From an uncultured Marinoscillum sp. (GTDB lineage: Bacteria; Bacteroidota; Bacteroidia; Cytophagales; Cyclobacteriaceae): a stretch of 56,162 nt of DNA. A program made the position numbers and the translations under genes. Under the pieces are notes generated by a model, which was not told the origin of the DNA, did not search any database, and saw only the letters and a program-made list of their open reading frames with translations. Every line of letters starts with the position of its first letter. Position 1 is the stretch's first letter. Shown piece by piece: positions 37,639 through 47,499 of the stretch. The stretch lies in assembly GCA_902605755.1 (NCBI GenBank), contig CACLDR010000006.1, forward strand, positions 1 through 56,162, written 5' to 3'.

Positions 37639-40047
37639 TTAATTTTTTAATCTTTTTAGTTCCTCTGCTGAGCTATTTTTTCTTGTTTTCCTTTTTTGAA
37701 TATTTTGATTACCTAAATTAATACGATAGTTGACACTCAAAACAGTCGTTTCCCATTTACCTCGAAATGAGTTACTAATTTCTTCATTTGGTATTTCAAC
37801 CCCCACTCTAAAAATATTGGTTTTTAAAATATCATTTATTGAAATTCGAAGACTCGACTGTTCGAATTTTTTTTCAAAACCAAAATTAACAGCCCCATTT
37901 GGTTTTATTTGACCTGTTCCAAATGGCTCTCCCGAATTATACCACCCAGATAATTGTAGGGTTATTTTATTCGTCAATTCATAGGTTTGAAATAAGCTTA
38001 AATTCAAACTTTTGGATTTTACCGAAAACGTATTTTCAGTAAATCCTGCTTGAACATAAAATAAATTTGCTGCAGTATTTAACTGTATGTTCCACCAGTC
38101 AGTTATCTTAAAAGGTGTCGAAAAAGACAAATTAAAATTATTTTTGAAATTAAGATTTTCAGAGGCCAATACCTGTTTGTTACCGATAATTCTTGGTTGA
38201 AAAAGGCCAATTGAATTTTCATCATGACTGTACTGAAATGACCATATGAAGGAATTTAGCATATATTCAAGCCTAAATGCATTTGTAAAGGCTGGTAATA
38301 ATGTAATGTTTCCCGTAGCTAAGTTATTTGGGTCAAGGAAAAGTACTACAGGTGCTAATTGGAAGAAAGTGGGCCTAGTTATTCTCCTGCTGTATGAGGC
38401 TACCCAACTATTTTTATTATTGATTCTATGATTAATAAATATGCTGGGGAACCATTTATTAAAATTTCGATCTACTAAATTTTTTTCTGTACGCGAGTCA
38501 ATTTTTGTAATTGTTTGCTCTTGCCTTACACCTAATTGGATATCAATTTTTTCGGATGCCTTGATTTGGAAGGAGGCATAACTAGCATATATATCTTCTT
38601 TCATTTCAGCATAATTTGTTAAATCAAGATCTTGAATCCAAAGTCCATTAAGGATGGTATCAACACTCGCATCATTTTCCAAATCTGAAAATGTTACCTT
38701 CATACCAGCCTCGAAAGAAATAGATTTATTTATTACACCTTGATAATCCAAAGCGAATGTTGAGATTTGAATTTCAGTGTCTTTACCAGTACGTATCTCT
38801 CTTATATTTTGTGCATTTCCAATTTTAACGGTATGAATTACTTTATAATTAAGAGGATTTCTTGCATCGTATATAATCTTATCAAAATTGGCTGTGAGAA
38901 TATTATCATCACTGAAATTGTGTTGAAAATTTAAATTCCCGAGTAAGTTTTGCCAACTATTGTCCCCAATAACATTTTGCGTCATTTTATCATATGGATT
39001 TGCCTCAAGAGTTCTGTTGATATGTCCACTGGATTCCAAAATTTCCTGGTGATCAAAAAGGTTGATTTTGAGACCAAAAATTGTTTTATTGCTTAAATTA
39101 ATATCAAGCCCGAAAGTTCCATTTTTATCTGAATTAAATGGGAGCCTCTCATTTATGGAATTAGTTATCAGAAAATCATTACCAAATGGAAGTTGCCATG
39201 TATTTTTAAATTCTTGTGTAGAATAATTATTTCTTATAGATAAATCGCCGTAAACATTTATTCGATCATATTTTGAGTTTAAATTTAAAGTGCCACCATA
39301 CTTTCCACGATTACCATATCCCAAAAATGCCGAAATACTTCCATTTGTTCCCATATCCTCGTTTTTTTTCAAAACAATATTGATCATACCTGCGTCTCCT
39401 TCTGCTTCATATTTAGATGAAGGAGTAGTTATCAGTTCAATTTGCTTCACATTTTCGGCATTAATCCCATTCATCATTTCTACTAAGGCCTCCATCGGTA
39501 GACGTGTTATTTTTCCGTTCATCATAATTTTTACGCCCTGCTTACCTACTAATGAAATTGCATTATTCATCTTATCAACCGTGACGCCGGGTGATCGCTG
39601 AAGGGCATCAAGTAATGAACCTCCTGAGCTACTAATGTTATCTTCTACATTGATTACAGTACGATCAATTTTTTGTTCAAATAGTGGTTTTTTTGCCTTC
39701 ACGATAACATCACTTAGAACTGCAACATTCTCATAAAGTTTTATGTCGCCAAGATTAAGAGGAGAATTTTTTACATTTAGCTCAAATATGGGTGTAGAAT
39801 AATTCAAGTAGCCTACAGAACTTACTTTGATTATGTAATGACCCGCGATGATTCCTTCAAGTTTATAATGACCAGATTCATTAGTTACTTGACCTTTTAT
39901 TAATGAAGAGTCTGAGGGATCAAGTAATAGTATACTTGCAAAAGGAATTCCCTCTCCACTTTCTGTTTTTGTTACCCCGGTAACTTGAAATTGTCCAAAG
40001 CTCAAAAAGGGAAGGAAGTAAAGTCCTAATTGGATTAATTTGTACAT
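37639..40047 (-). CDS. Outer-membrane beta-barrel family protein (TonB-receptor-like)
   Basis: An 802-residue outer-membrane protein. The signal peptide ends at about residue 18 (LPFLSFG). A carboxypeptidase-regulatory-like beta-sandwich (about 20-105; TESGEGIPFASILLLD, GHYKLEGIIAGHYIIKVSSV) is followed by a plug domain (about 115-225; SSSGGSLLDALQRSPGVTVD, VKIMMNGK, IELITTPSSKYEAEGDAGMI). A barrel with aromatic strand ends follows (SYSRRITRPTFFQL, a conserved family signature). This is the OMP_b-brl_3-type family related to TonB-dependent receptors. No TonB box is evident and the substrate is unknown. The tail, KRKTRKNSSAEELKRLKN, is unusually basic. An R4 motif lies about 120-140 bases upstream. 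Confidence 0.93.
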   Translation of the reverse strand: MYKLIQLGLYFLPFLSFGQFQVTGVTKTESGEGIPFASILLLDPSDSSLIKGQVTNESGHYKLEGIIAGHYIIKVSSVGYLNYSTPIFELNVKNSPLNLGDIKLYENVAVLSDVIVKAKKPLFEQKIDRTVINVEDNISSSGGSLLDALQRSPGVTVDKMNNAISLVGKQGVKIMMNGKITRLPMEALVEMMNGINAENVKQIELITTPSSKYEAEGDAGMINIVLKKNEDMGTNGSISAFLGYGNRGKYGGTLNLNSKYDRINVYGDLSIRNNYSTQEFKNTWQLPFGNDFLITNSINERLPFNSDKNGTFGLDINLSNKTIFGLKINLFDHQEILESSGHINRTLEANPYDKMTQNVIGDNSWQNLLGNLNFQHNFSDDNILTANFDKIIYDARNPLNYKVIHTVKIGNAQNIREIRTGKDTEIQISTFALDYQGVINKSISFEAGMKVTFSDLENDASVDTILNGLWIQDLDLTNYAEMKEDIYASYASFQIKASEKIDIQLGVRQEQTITKIDSRTEKNLVDRNFNKWFPSIFINHRINNKNSWVASYSRRITRPTFFQLAPVVLFLDPNNLATGNITLLPAFTNAFRLEYMLNSFIWSFQYSHDENSIGLFQPRIIGNKQVLASENLNFKNNFNLSFSTPFKITDWWNIQLNTAANLFYVQAGFTENTFSVKSKSLNLSLFQTYELTNKITLQLSGWYNSGEPFGTGQIKPNGAVNFGFEKKFEQSSLRISINDILKTNIFRVGVEIPNEEISNSFRGKWETTVLSVNYRINLGNQNIQKRKTRKNSSAEELKRLKN

Positions 40048-40617
40048 TATGATTGGTTGATCTTGGTTGAAATTTAAATTTGATAGATTAAAAACTATAT
40101 TTGGGGTTGATTTTTCATTTTAGTTTGTTGTTTTTAGGGCGATGAAATTTTAAAGTGGTAATTTAAAAAAAACTTTTAGAATCGAAAGATCCTGGAGATT
40201 AATGAAAACTTTACAAATCAAATGTGTTCAAATTATTTAATTTGATAATTCCCAAACTTTGGTCTTTGATATTCTATGATATATCCTAAAATTTTGATCT
40301 AGAAATACTTTGAAGAATTTGAACAATAGGCGTTCCGTTTCACCGAGCACCAGGCTTGTATTTATTAAGGTTTTTTTTCTAATGAAGAAATTTTGACTTA
40401 ACAACTTTTAAATTAGCTACTGCGTTGAAGTATACCTACTAAATTATAAATCTCAAATATGGTTTAAGAAATAGTTTAATACTCTCTTAATCTGGATTCA
40501 TAGTAGTCTTGAAAAAACGTATTAAGTTGAATACAGAAAAATTTTACTTGAAATTTCTCAAAATTTTTCCTAACGTCTTTACATTTTGTTAGTTGGTTTT
40601 CTTTATTTATTCACTTC
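40048..40617 (-). promoter_or_regulatory. Leader gap with R4 motif (about 40165-40187)
   Basis: Minus strand CGATTCTAAAAGTTTTTTTT then AAATTACCACTTTAAAATTT. The second half is shared with the leader of the 2294-2971 gene. The rest of the gap, to 40617, is unassigned. Confidence 0.45.
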
Positions 40618-41376
40618 TTATTTAAAAAAATCAAGTCTTTGTGAGCCATAGTGATTTGCTATATTATCCTCTGCCATGGATGTTAAATAGAATTCAATTG
40701 GGCCATAAGTTTTTGAATATGTAAATTTTCTTAATGTCCAAATTATAAGTCGCCTTGTCCAATCTGGAAGATGACTGATTTTAATGGTTTATTCCATGAT
40801 TTTAATACTAACTCAGCTAATTCATTTTGGGTTCATATGTCAATTCGTTCTAAAGTTTCTTCTTCTATTCTAGCAAGCATCTTATTAACAATAACTTTTG
40901 CCATATTAAGTAAATCCATCATGTATGAGAAAATTTATTTGGTCGTATTATACCGTAATTGACCCCTAAGTTTTTCAACTCATCAATGAATTTTTCTTTA
41001 GTCTCAAATATTTTCAGGTGTGTTAGTTTGTCTCCGTTTATTGCAGAAATATATTGAAATGCTTGAACTTCATCTTTCAATGCCTCTTTCAATAAATTTG
41101 AATTTCTTAGACAGTCAAGATCCAAATAGGTAATACCATCCTTTTATCGAGTTATACCAATGGATTAAAAAACAAAATCATTTTTTTATTCCTTTTATTG
41201 AATCTGGTTCTGTTATTGAGCTTTGAAAAAATCATCAATATTTTTAATTATCCTTTTGGGCTTCTTTACGAATTAATATTCTTACCCAGAATCCTCTCTT
41301 TTTGACTTTTTTTCAAGATATTGTCCTAAGTATCCTGTTGCTCCTGCTACTAAAACTTTTTTTCGATTAATTTTTC
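40618..41376 (-). pseudogene. Decayed atypical SDR / NAD(P)-binding protein
   Basis: Fragments in order: KKVLVAGATGYLGQYL (Rossmann GxxGxxG), KKRGFWVRILIRKEAQK, IDDFF, TEPDSIKGI, then an open 68-codon piece (DLDCLRNSNLLKEALKDEVQ, FQYISAINGDKLTHLKIFET, LGVNYGIIRPNKFSH). The end is NMAKVIVNKMLARIEEET, WNKPLKSVIFQ, DWTRRLIIWTLRKFTYSKTY, GPIEFYLTSMAEDNIANHYG and SQRLDFFK before the stop. This is an NmrA-like/atypical short-chain dehydrogenase as found beside DoxX or nucleoside-sugar genes. Five or more lesions are present. Confidence 0.75.
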
Positions 41377-42129
41377 ACAAAGTTAGGAGCTTGTTAGGTG
41401 CTTTCTCTTGACTATCGTTAAGCACGTCTTTTCTTATGTATTCGTTTTTTTATTCTACTAAGGGTTTTGGGATAAACCCCTTGATAAGAATATATTTTTG
41501 GGGTACCCTTTGAAGCAATTCGCCTTGTGTATTTAATGAATCTAGGTAACATTACTAAGCTGATTTGGTGACAAAAGAAGTAATAACTTTTATAAGTAAG
41601 AAGTTCATTTTCTGAAGCAATCCGTGCAATTACCTCCACTTTAGGAACTTAAATTAATAATGATTTAATTTTTGACTCCGTAAATTAATATTTCCGTTTG
41701 CTCCACGGCTTTATAGTTGTAAAGAGCAGGAATATTAAATGTGTAACTTTTACCTGCATAAATAAATTGTCTTTCAGTGTAAAAGAAAGTGATTTTATCA
41801 ATTCTATGGGTATTATAAAAAAGGATGACACATACTTTGCCAATTAAATATATTCTATCTAAAATTATTTCTTTAGTAAAAATATTTTCATGCTTTTTAG
41901 AGGTTTATTTCTTATTGAGTTTTGGAGTAATGTTATTTCGGTGTTATTTTAATAAAACATAAAATTTTATAGACTCAATTAATTTGCACATAATTTATTT
42001 TGTTTCGACAACGGCTAGTTGAACTATGTTAGCTTTCAATTTTTATCAAAACCATTCTTTAGATGATATAAATTAGCTCTGAAAATCTTTGTTATTTGGA
42101 AATTCCATCTCCATATTTCAAGTCATCCA
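41377..42129. other. Gap, nothing recognised
   Basis: A 73-codon minus frame at 41418-41639 is basic and low in complexity, with no family. I do not call it. Confidence 0.35.
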
Positions 42130-42330
42130 TTTTAAAAACAATTATCGAAATTAACCATTGTAACTTCCTTCGAAGAAAGTAAAAAAAGCTGTTAAAATTC
42201 TAAAATGGGATATTAATTCAAGTAATTCATTTATTATTGGAGATATTGATACTAAGGAAGTTAAAACCTTAAAAAAAGTGATTTATTTCTTGAGAAGTTT
42301 TAAAGGAGGTAGGAGAAGGGTTATATGCGG
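42130..42330 (+). pseudogene. Possible heavy-metal-associated domain remnant
   Basis: Plus-strand fragments KAVKILKWDINSSNSFIIGD and IDTKEVKTLKKVIYFL resemble the second half of an HMA (metal-binding ferredoxin-like) domain, preceded by a damaged NHC motif. The last 37 bases (42286-42322) match the conserved R5 leader. The call is tentative. Confidence 0.3.
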
Positions 42331-42386
42331 TAATTGTAAACAATTAAATAAACCTTTTTTAATTTTTAACATTGGCAAAAATTGTT

Positions 42387-42896
42387 TTATGATGAGAACA
42401 TTGGATTGTTATCAAATTGATTCCTTTGAACGTCATTTCCTGTCTCAATATAATACTTAAAACCTCTTACCACAGAGAGTAAATATTTATTCATATTTGG
42501 AAGAAAGTAGGTTTGTTTAATTAGAGGGACGATACAAGAGGGGTATTTTTTCAAAGCTATTTCAGGGTAAATGTTTAATGATATTTTAAGTTGAGAAACA
42601 TTTTTTTTCAATTTCAAAATTTCCCAAATTACTTTTCCTAGGTTTTGGTTACCTTTTACTATTATCAATTCATAACCTTTACCTTCCCTCCATTCAATGA
42701 AATATCTATTCAAGACTAAATTATTATAATATTTAATCGTATCTCTTGCTCCGACCTTCCCCCATTTCTGACAAGTGTTAGCCTTACAAAATGGATGACT
42801 ATGATTAAGGTTGTTTGGTGATGATATGACCTTCCAAATTTTTTCAGTTGAGCAATTAATGATCACCTCTGAACTTAAAACTGATTTTGTAACCAT
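42387..42896 (-). CDS. SRPBCC (START/Bet v1-like) family protein
   Basis: A 169-residue cytosolic protein. The helix-grip fold is marked by the opening strand SSEVIINCSTEKIWKVISSP with SPNNL, then the HPFCKANTCQKWGKVGARDT loop and the strands RYFIEWREGKGYELIIV. A long C-terminal helix (LPNMNKYLLSVVRGFKYYIE) would close a hydrophobic ligand cavity. SRPBCC proteins bind lipids, polyketides or co-solutes. The RGFKYYIETG phrase is common in the polyketide cyclase/dehydrase branch. Monocistronic, convergent with nothing. Confidence 0.85.
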   Translation of the reverse strand: MVTKSVLSSEVIINCSTEKIWKVISSPNNLNHSHPFCKANTCQKWGKVGARDTIKYYNNLVLNRYFIEWREGKGYELIIVKGNQNLGKVIWEILKLKKNVSQLKISLNIYPEIALKKYPSCIVPLIKQTYFLPNMNKYLLSVVRGFKYYIETGNDVQRNQFDNNPMFSS

Positions 42897-43146
42897 AAAA
42901 TCTTCCTATTACCTTTAAAACTATAAATAAAAGAGATGAACCTATTTTGATTTTGTATAAACACCGCTAATTTTGAAATGGAGGGTTCTTTTTAACATTG
43001 ATGGATAATATAATTACCGTAGAGCTTTGAAACTAGAGAATCTCAAAATAATATAAACTTTTCATAATAATTATGTTGATTGTAATTTGTTTTGGAACTA
43101 TTCAATAGTTTATGAGTGTTATGAAGACTCATTAAATTAAATTAAA

Positions 43147-43221
43147 ATGTCAAATTATAAATGTAGTTGTGGTAAGACTAAAAATGTTAATGGTAATTGT
43201 GATGGCTCACACAAAAGTTAA
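43147..43221 (+). CDS. CDGSH-like 24-residue peptide
   Basis: A complete short frame MSNYKCSCGKTKNVNGNCDG then SHKS and TAA. It has C-x-C and CDGSH, the ligand set of CDGSH iron-sulfur proteins, but nine residues instead of the usual eight separate the second and third cysteines, and the family's Pro before x-C is missing. A minimal CDGSH unit needs partners to form a dimer, so it may be a free peptide, a zinc ligand, or a remnant. It lies 34 bases ahead of a same-strand gene and could be co-transcribed. Confidence 0.6.
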   Translation: MSNYKCSCGKTKNVNGNCDGSHKS

Positions 43222-43255
43222 ACGACACCTTTTTTTGAGAGAGCCTTAGGAGTAT

Positions 43256-43513
43256 ATGAATAAAATAGTCAATCAAGACAAGGCTAAATATCAAAGTGAA
43301 TCAAAGCTTTTCGCTTATTACTCTAGGTTCTTCGACAGATTTGTTATCGAAGAATTCAGGAGAAAGCACGATGCTGATACTTCCTTCAAGGGTCACAGGG
43401 CAATGATGCTTGAAATAGAAGCATATGTTCAAAAGGTTACGAGGTACGATAATAAAGCAGACTACTATAATTTAGTCGACACGCTGAAGAGGTTGGCTGA
43501 AAATGATGTTTAG
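43256..43513 (+). CDS. Small helical cytosolic protein, 85 aa
   Basis: Charged, mainly helical (ESKLFAYYSRFFDRFVIEEF, DTSFKGHRAMMLEIEAYVQK, KADYYNLVDTLKRLAE), with no signal peptide or membrane segment. No family is recognised. It is just downstream of the CDGSH-like peptide on the same strand and ends next to the converging DUF4177 gene (stop codons adjacent at 43511-43516). Confidence 0.7.
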   Translation: MNKIVNQDKAKYQSESKLFAYYSRFFDRFVIEEFRRKHDADTSFKGHRAMMLEIEAYVQKVTRYDNKADYYNLVDTLKRLAENDV

Positions 43514-43744
43514 CTAGTGTCCATTCAAATTTCTTGAAAAGGTAATAATTACTGCCTCTCTACTCCAAAACAGCAACAATCGATGCTTCTCGATCAACTG
43601 AAAGGAGATATCCCAACCCTCTTTTCCATACGCATTCATGACATCCGTCATTTTTTGAAGAGGCAATTTACTAGATCCAAATAGTAATGTACTTAAAGCC
43701 CCTTCCTTAACTATCTCAACCTTATATTCCTTTTTAATATTCAT
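43514..43744 (-). CDS. DUF4177-like small protein, 76 aa
   Basis: I start it at the ATG at 43744 (MNIKKEYKVEIVKEGALSTL) rather than the far upstream ATG at 43912, because the first 56 residues of the longer frame are not family-like. The core YKVEIVKEGALSTLLFGSS, PLQKMTDVMNAYGKEGWDIS and FSREAVIITFSR fits DUF4177, a ferredoxin-like domain whose YGKEGWD signature is diagnostic. Cytosolic, function unknown. The two converging genes leave no room for a terminator. Confidence 0.8.
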   Translation of the reverse strand: MNIKKEYKVEIVKEGALSTLLFGSSKLPLQKMTDVMNAYGKEGWDISFQLIEKHRLLLFWSREAVIITFSRNLNGH

Positions 43745-44652
43745 TTTTCTTAATTCATATCTAAAAGTTAGTAGGTTTAAGAAATAAAACCAAACTGTAA
43801 CTGCAAGAGTAAATACTGTTCGGTAATGAAAGTCAATGGTTAAGAATACACTTTGGAAGAATTTAATTTTGGCTCCTAAACTTTGGAAAGAATATGGAAT
43901 GTAGATATTCATTGCGCAAGAAAGAGGGAAAGATGGGGGATATAAACTTTTGAAAATAATTTTAGTTAAGTTAGGTAATTTGAACCAACTAAATAATTAT
44001 ATTGTTACAAGGTGTGGACAAATTATATTTAAATAAAAAAAAGTGCGCGATTTCTTTAAAAAGTATTCTAAGAGAGATATGCTCTAAAGTAATTGTCGAA
44101 AACTGTAGGGACATAGCAAAACAAAAAATTAAAAATAAATTAGTTTCTGCAGTTAAAGAAGAAATGAAAAAAGTGATCGTAAAGAAGATGAAATTGAATT
44201 GATATTTTGGAACTAATTTTTTTATAGTATTTTCCAATTTTCTCAACGAAATTCTTTCAATTCTAGGCTTCATTTAGAAAATTAGTATTCTTGTTTAAAG
44301 ATTGGAGTTAAAAAGGGCAAGTAATAATAGGTATTCCTTCGATCATATCAAGCTTTAGGGCACTGCTTTAATAGAATCTAATTAGTCAAAAGTCACTTCT
44401 AAAAACCATTCGGTTGCTTGGTATTGCCTATTTTGGTTTGCGATAGTACAATTTTCCGATTAATACTTTATTAAGCCGAATAAATAAGTATTGCCTTATT
44501 AATCCGAGAAATTAGATAATCAGCCCTTTTAAAAATTAAATACTCACTATTTAAGTGAAAACGATCTACATTCTCATTATCTTACGAAATTGCTAATAAC
44601 ATGCAAAAATTTATGTCATAATGCGCTATTCTCTTGATAAGAAGCTTAACCC
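43745..44652. other. Gap with one doubtful ORF
   Basis: A plus-strand frame at 44002-44202 (TTG start) contains KCAISLKSILREICSKVIVE and SAVKEEMKKVIVKKMKLN, which could be a basic helical peptide. The reverse frame across it is equally open, so neither is called. Nothing else is recognised. Confidence 0.35.
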
Positions 44653-45504
44653 TTATCTTGTGGAATTATTTAAATTGTTATGAGATGTTTTTTCGAGTTT
44701 AAAGTAATCACTAAAAAACATAAGTTGATATTTTATTGAATTTGACCAATAATTCCAATTGTGACTGCCTGGGCGTATAATATATTCATGCGGTATTTTT
44801 CTCTCAACCAACTTATTATGTAATCTCTTGTTAGCGTTAAAGAAGAAATCATCAACTCCGCAATCAAATATTAGCTTCAAATGCTTACCATTTAACATAT
44901 GAACCATATTAATTACTGTATTTTTTTCCCAATTCTCTTTGTGATTAGAATATTGGCCAAGTCGTTTGCGTATATCCCAATTATTTGGAAAAGGGCGAAT
45001 GTCTACACCCCCACTCATACTTCCAGCTGCTCCCCAAACATCTGGATGCTTAAATGCGAGGTAAAAAGCACCATGGCCTCCCATACTTAAACCTGTAATT
45101 GCTCGGCTAGTTTTTTTAGCTAAGGTATTATATTGTTTATCAATCGTTCCGATAAGTTCTTTTGAAATATAGGTTTCATACTTCATTTTATTATCGATTG
45201 GGCTATCAAAATACCAACTATTAGTTCCGCCATCAGGGCAAACAATTATAATATTGTATCTATCAGCATATTCTTTTATAAAAGGAACTTCTGATAGCCA
45301 ATCAGAATAATTTCCATCAGCGCCATGAAGTAAATAGAGCACAGAGAGGCCGTCTTTTTGTGTAGAATAATTGTCAGGTACAATTACAATATTTGGAATA
45401 GATTTTTTCATGGAGTTACTTATAATCATCACTGTATCCACTGTAGAGGCAGATAAAAATGGGGAATTACAAACTAGAAATAACAATATTAATTTTAGTC
45501 TCAT
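44653..45504 (-). CDS. Secreted esterase of the esterase D / antigen 85 type
   Basis: A 283-residue exported serine hydrolase. After the signal peptide (KLILLFLVCNSPFLSAS) the alpha/beta-hydrolase landmarks are VLYLLHGADGNYSDW (oxyanion), IIVCPDGGTNSWYFDSP, the nucleophile elbow GLSMGGHGA (Ser140), LIFDCGVDDFF (acid, Asp218 or Asp219) and PGSHNWNYW (His248). The family covers S-formylglutathione hydrolase, feruloyl/acetyl xylan esterase and mycolyl-transferase-like enzymes. The secretion signal favours a carbohydrate or xenobiotic ester substrate. It is the only intact member among four hydrolases of this fold in the window. Confidence 0.93.
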   Translation of the reverse strand: MRLKLILLFLVCNSPFLSASTVDTVMIISNSMKKSIPNIVIVPDNYSTQKDGLSVLYLLHGADGNYSDWLSEVPFIKEYADRYNIIIVCPDGGTNSWYFDSPIDNKMKYETYISKELIGTIDKQYNTLAKKTSRAITGLSMGGHGAFYLAFKHPDVWGAAGSMSGGVDIRPFPNNWDIRKRLGQYSNHKENWEKNTVINMVHMLNGKHLKLIFDCGVDDFFFNANKRLHNKLVERKIPHEYIIRPGSHNWNYWSNSIKYQLMFFSDYFKLEKTSHNNLNNSTR

Positions 45505-46118
45505 AATTTTAATGTTTTAATACCTTAACAAGTTTACTTTATGAGTGACTGCATCCCATAGATGCTAAACTAATGTAAGTATTCTAGATTATTTTCACTC
45601 GATTTGATTTCCCCCAAAAACCAATGATTATTATTGCTAAAGGGCTAAACTAATAATTCTAATTAATGATTCAAAAATCTATAACGTTAAGACTGTGGAG
45701 TTACCTGAATATTGATTACTGACCAGGAAAACAGATTGTGGGTTTGGAATTGGTAATGCTCAGATTTCAGCTTCCTAATGTTTTTTTGGTCATTGATTTG
45801 AAACTTGACAAAAAAGGGTTTAATGTATGTTAGTATATAAATTTATATTTCATTTTTCTATATTTTAAGGCTATTTATCATTGAAAAGCTTCAATAAATA
45901 ACTTTCAAAACTCCTTGATTTTTACCTCTATATGGGCAAGCAATGTTTAGAGAATTAACAAATTACGGATATATTAATCGAGAAAAAATAATATAGGTAG
46001 GTATATCTTCAGACGTTTGATAACAAATGGGGACTACCTAATTTCACCTAACATTAAAATAATAATTAACTTGTAATCGGGAGAGGATAATAATGCTAAT
46101 AAGAAAAAATAGGACAGA
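45505..46118. other. Gap, nothing recognised
   Basis: About 600 bases with no repeat family or open frame above 60 codons. Confidence 0.4.
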
Positions 46119-46157
46119 TAAAAAACCTCACTTAAGTATGTTTTAATGAGGTTTTTA
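46119..46157 (-). terminator. Intrinsic terminator of the NTF2-like gene
   Basis: On the minus strand AAAAACCTCA, 16-base loop, TGAGGTTTTTT, about 17 bases after the stop codon at 46174. Confidence 0.8.
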
Positions 46158-46173
46158 GATTTTTTAATGTTAA

Positions 46174-46545
46174 TTATTTTTTCATTGCATTAACCATACT
46201 CAATGAATCATCAAAAGTCATCATCAAGGACAATTTATCATTATTTACCTCAAAATAATGACCAAATATTGTATTCATTCCATCAGCAGTAGCATTTACT
46301 TTACAGAAAACCTTATTGCCCTCACTAATCATAAATTCCGGGTGTACATGGAAATTGTCCCATAATCCAGGAATTTTAGACATATTGGCCATCAGATTCT
46401 GTTTTCCTTTGTGTGTTCCAGATAATGGATGTTTATCTCCAGGAAAGATCCAAGTAACATCATCATGAAGGATGCCCATGAAAGATTCCATATCACCTTT
46501 TCCGAAAAAGTCATATCCTTGCTGCACTAATTCTTTTGCATTCAT
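46174..46545 (-). CDS. NTF2/SnoaL-like cytosolic protein
   Basis: A 123-residue single-domain SnoaL-like protein without signal peptide. The opening helix is AKELVQQGYDFFGKGDMESF, the pocket strand is VTWIFPGDKHPLSGTHKGKQ (the conserved Trp and turn), and FMISEGNKVFCKVNATADGM and the FGHYFEVNNDKLSLMMTFDD strand pair complete the cone. Such proteins act on or bind small molecules, and several are limonene-epoxide-hydrolase or polyketide-cyclase-like. Here no catalytic diad is obvious. A degraded R4-like motif (46593-46615) lies 48-70 bases upstream; a strong terminator follows. Confidence 0.9.
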   Translation of the reverse strand: MNAKELVQQGYDFFGKGDMESFMGILHDDVTWIFPGDKHPLSGTHKGKQNLMANMSKIPGLWDNFHVHPEFMISEGNKVFCKVNATADGMNTIFGHYFEVNNDKLSLMMTFDDSLSMVNAMKK

Positions 46546-46884
46546 ATAAATTCTGTTAATAGTCTAAATTTTAACTTCAAAATAAATATATTAAAAAAAC
46601 TATTAAGTTGCCACACATTAGAAGTTCTTTTTTTACATTATGAAGGATTTGCCTCAACTCAACATCCTATGAAATAATTCCTGCTCTATTGCTTCGAAAT
46701 AAGCCCCAAACTCTTTTAATGTAATAATATCACCTCTTTACAGATTCTCTCACATAAACTAATTATTTCACCTAAAAACGGCTGTATGCATTCCACATCT
46801 AAGCATCTCAATCCTATAATAATCCCTCGTCTAGAAAATGTCAAAGAGGATATTGGAAGAAAAGATGTCAAGGATAGTCCGGGA
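46546..46884. other. Gap with weak R4 motif and R1 copy 8
   Basis: Minus strand TGGCAACTTAATAGTTTTTT at 46593-46615 is a weak R4. R1 copy 8 lies at about 46640-46810 (TAVFR, then EFGAYFEAIEQELFHRMLS with stops in between). Confidence 0.5.
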
Positions 46885-47499
46885 TTAAAAATCCCTAACA
46901 GCGCGTACTCTGCGCTTGATGTTTTTTAGAACTTTGCCCTGAATACCATCAATAAAATTATGATACCACGCACTGATGTTATTGTCCTGCGAAGAACTGT
47001 AATAACTGAAGTTAGCAAAGCCGCCAACTACATCCCTTTCAAGGTATAATAAATTAAGTTCATCCTTTGAAGGCAAAAACCAATCATCATAGGTTGCTCC
47101 ATCTATTGTTACCATATAATCAGCACAGAGTTTTGCTGCTATTTCGTCCTCGCTACATCCAGCCAAAATATTTAGGGTGTTCTGCGCTCCCGTACCAATT
47201 GCAGTTCCATTTGCTTCTAAAATTTCAACTTCATAGCAACCCCATTCAGCAGATCCAGCTGTGCCCCACTCGGCTCCAGCTGCTGTTGTTTGATCTTCTG
47301 TTGCCGCAATCAATCCGTGTACTTCTCCTGCTTTATATCCATTATCGTCTTCCTCAAGAATGTAAAATATAATCCCTCCTTGGTATACATCTCCGATTGC
47401 TACGTCAGCAAGAGGATTATTCGTATTTTCATCACAGTTAGTGTACAATATAAGTGAAAAAAGGATGCTTAAGCAGAGGGGATATTTGATGTTTTTAAT
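46885..47499 (-). CDS. DUF1566 (Lcl-type) lipoprotein lacking an ATG start
   Basis: The body is intact: GDVYQGGIIFYILEEDDNGY, HGLIAATEDQ, WGCYEVEI, GAQNTLNILAGCSEDEIA, DDWFLPSKDELNLLYLERDV, YYSSSQDNNISAWYHNFIDG and the family end RRVRAVRDF, that is, a DUF1566 C-type-lectin-like domain. Upstream in the same frame is a complete lipoprotein leader, KNIKYPLCLSILFSLILYTN then the lipobox Cys, but its natural start reads ATC ATT AAA (47502-47494) where ATG ATT would be expected. Translation could use ATT (47499) or the internal TTG (47448, which would lose the leader). The linker DENTNNPLADVAIG recalls the DPVADGT linkers of the sulfatase and YHYH proteins. Either a start-loss pseudogene or a non-ATG gene. 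Confidence 0.7.
   Translation of the reverse strand: MKNIKYPLCLSILFSLILYTNCDENTNNPLADVAIGDVYQGGIIFYILEEDDNGYKAGEVHGLIAATEDQTTAAGAEWGTAGSAEWGCYEVEILEANGTAIGTGAQNTLNILAGCSEDEIAAKLCADYMVTIDGATYDDWFLPSKDELNLLYLERDVVGGFANFSYYSSSQDNNISAWYHNFIDGIQGKVLKNIKRRVRAVRDF

Noticed and set aside
43745-43912. Long N-terminal extension of the DUF4177 gene
   Set aside because: The 56 extra residues are hydrophobic and not part of the family; an internal ATG at 43744 fits better.
43989-44273. Overlapping frames on both strands
   Set aside because: Neither shows coding signs strong enough to prefer one; left as a gap note.
47067-47372. Plus-strand 101-codon frame rich in Leu and Arg
   Set aside because: It is the reverse shadow of the DUF1566 gene; the composition is an artefact.
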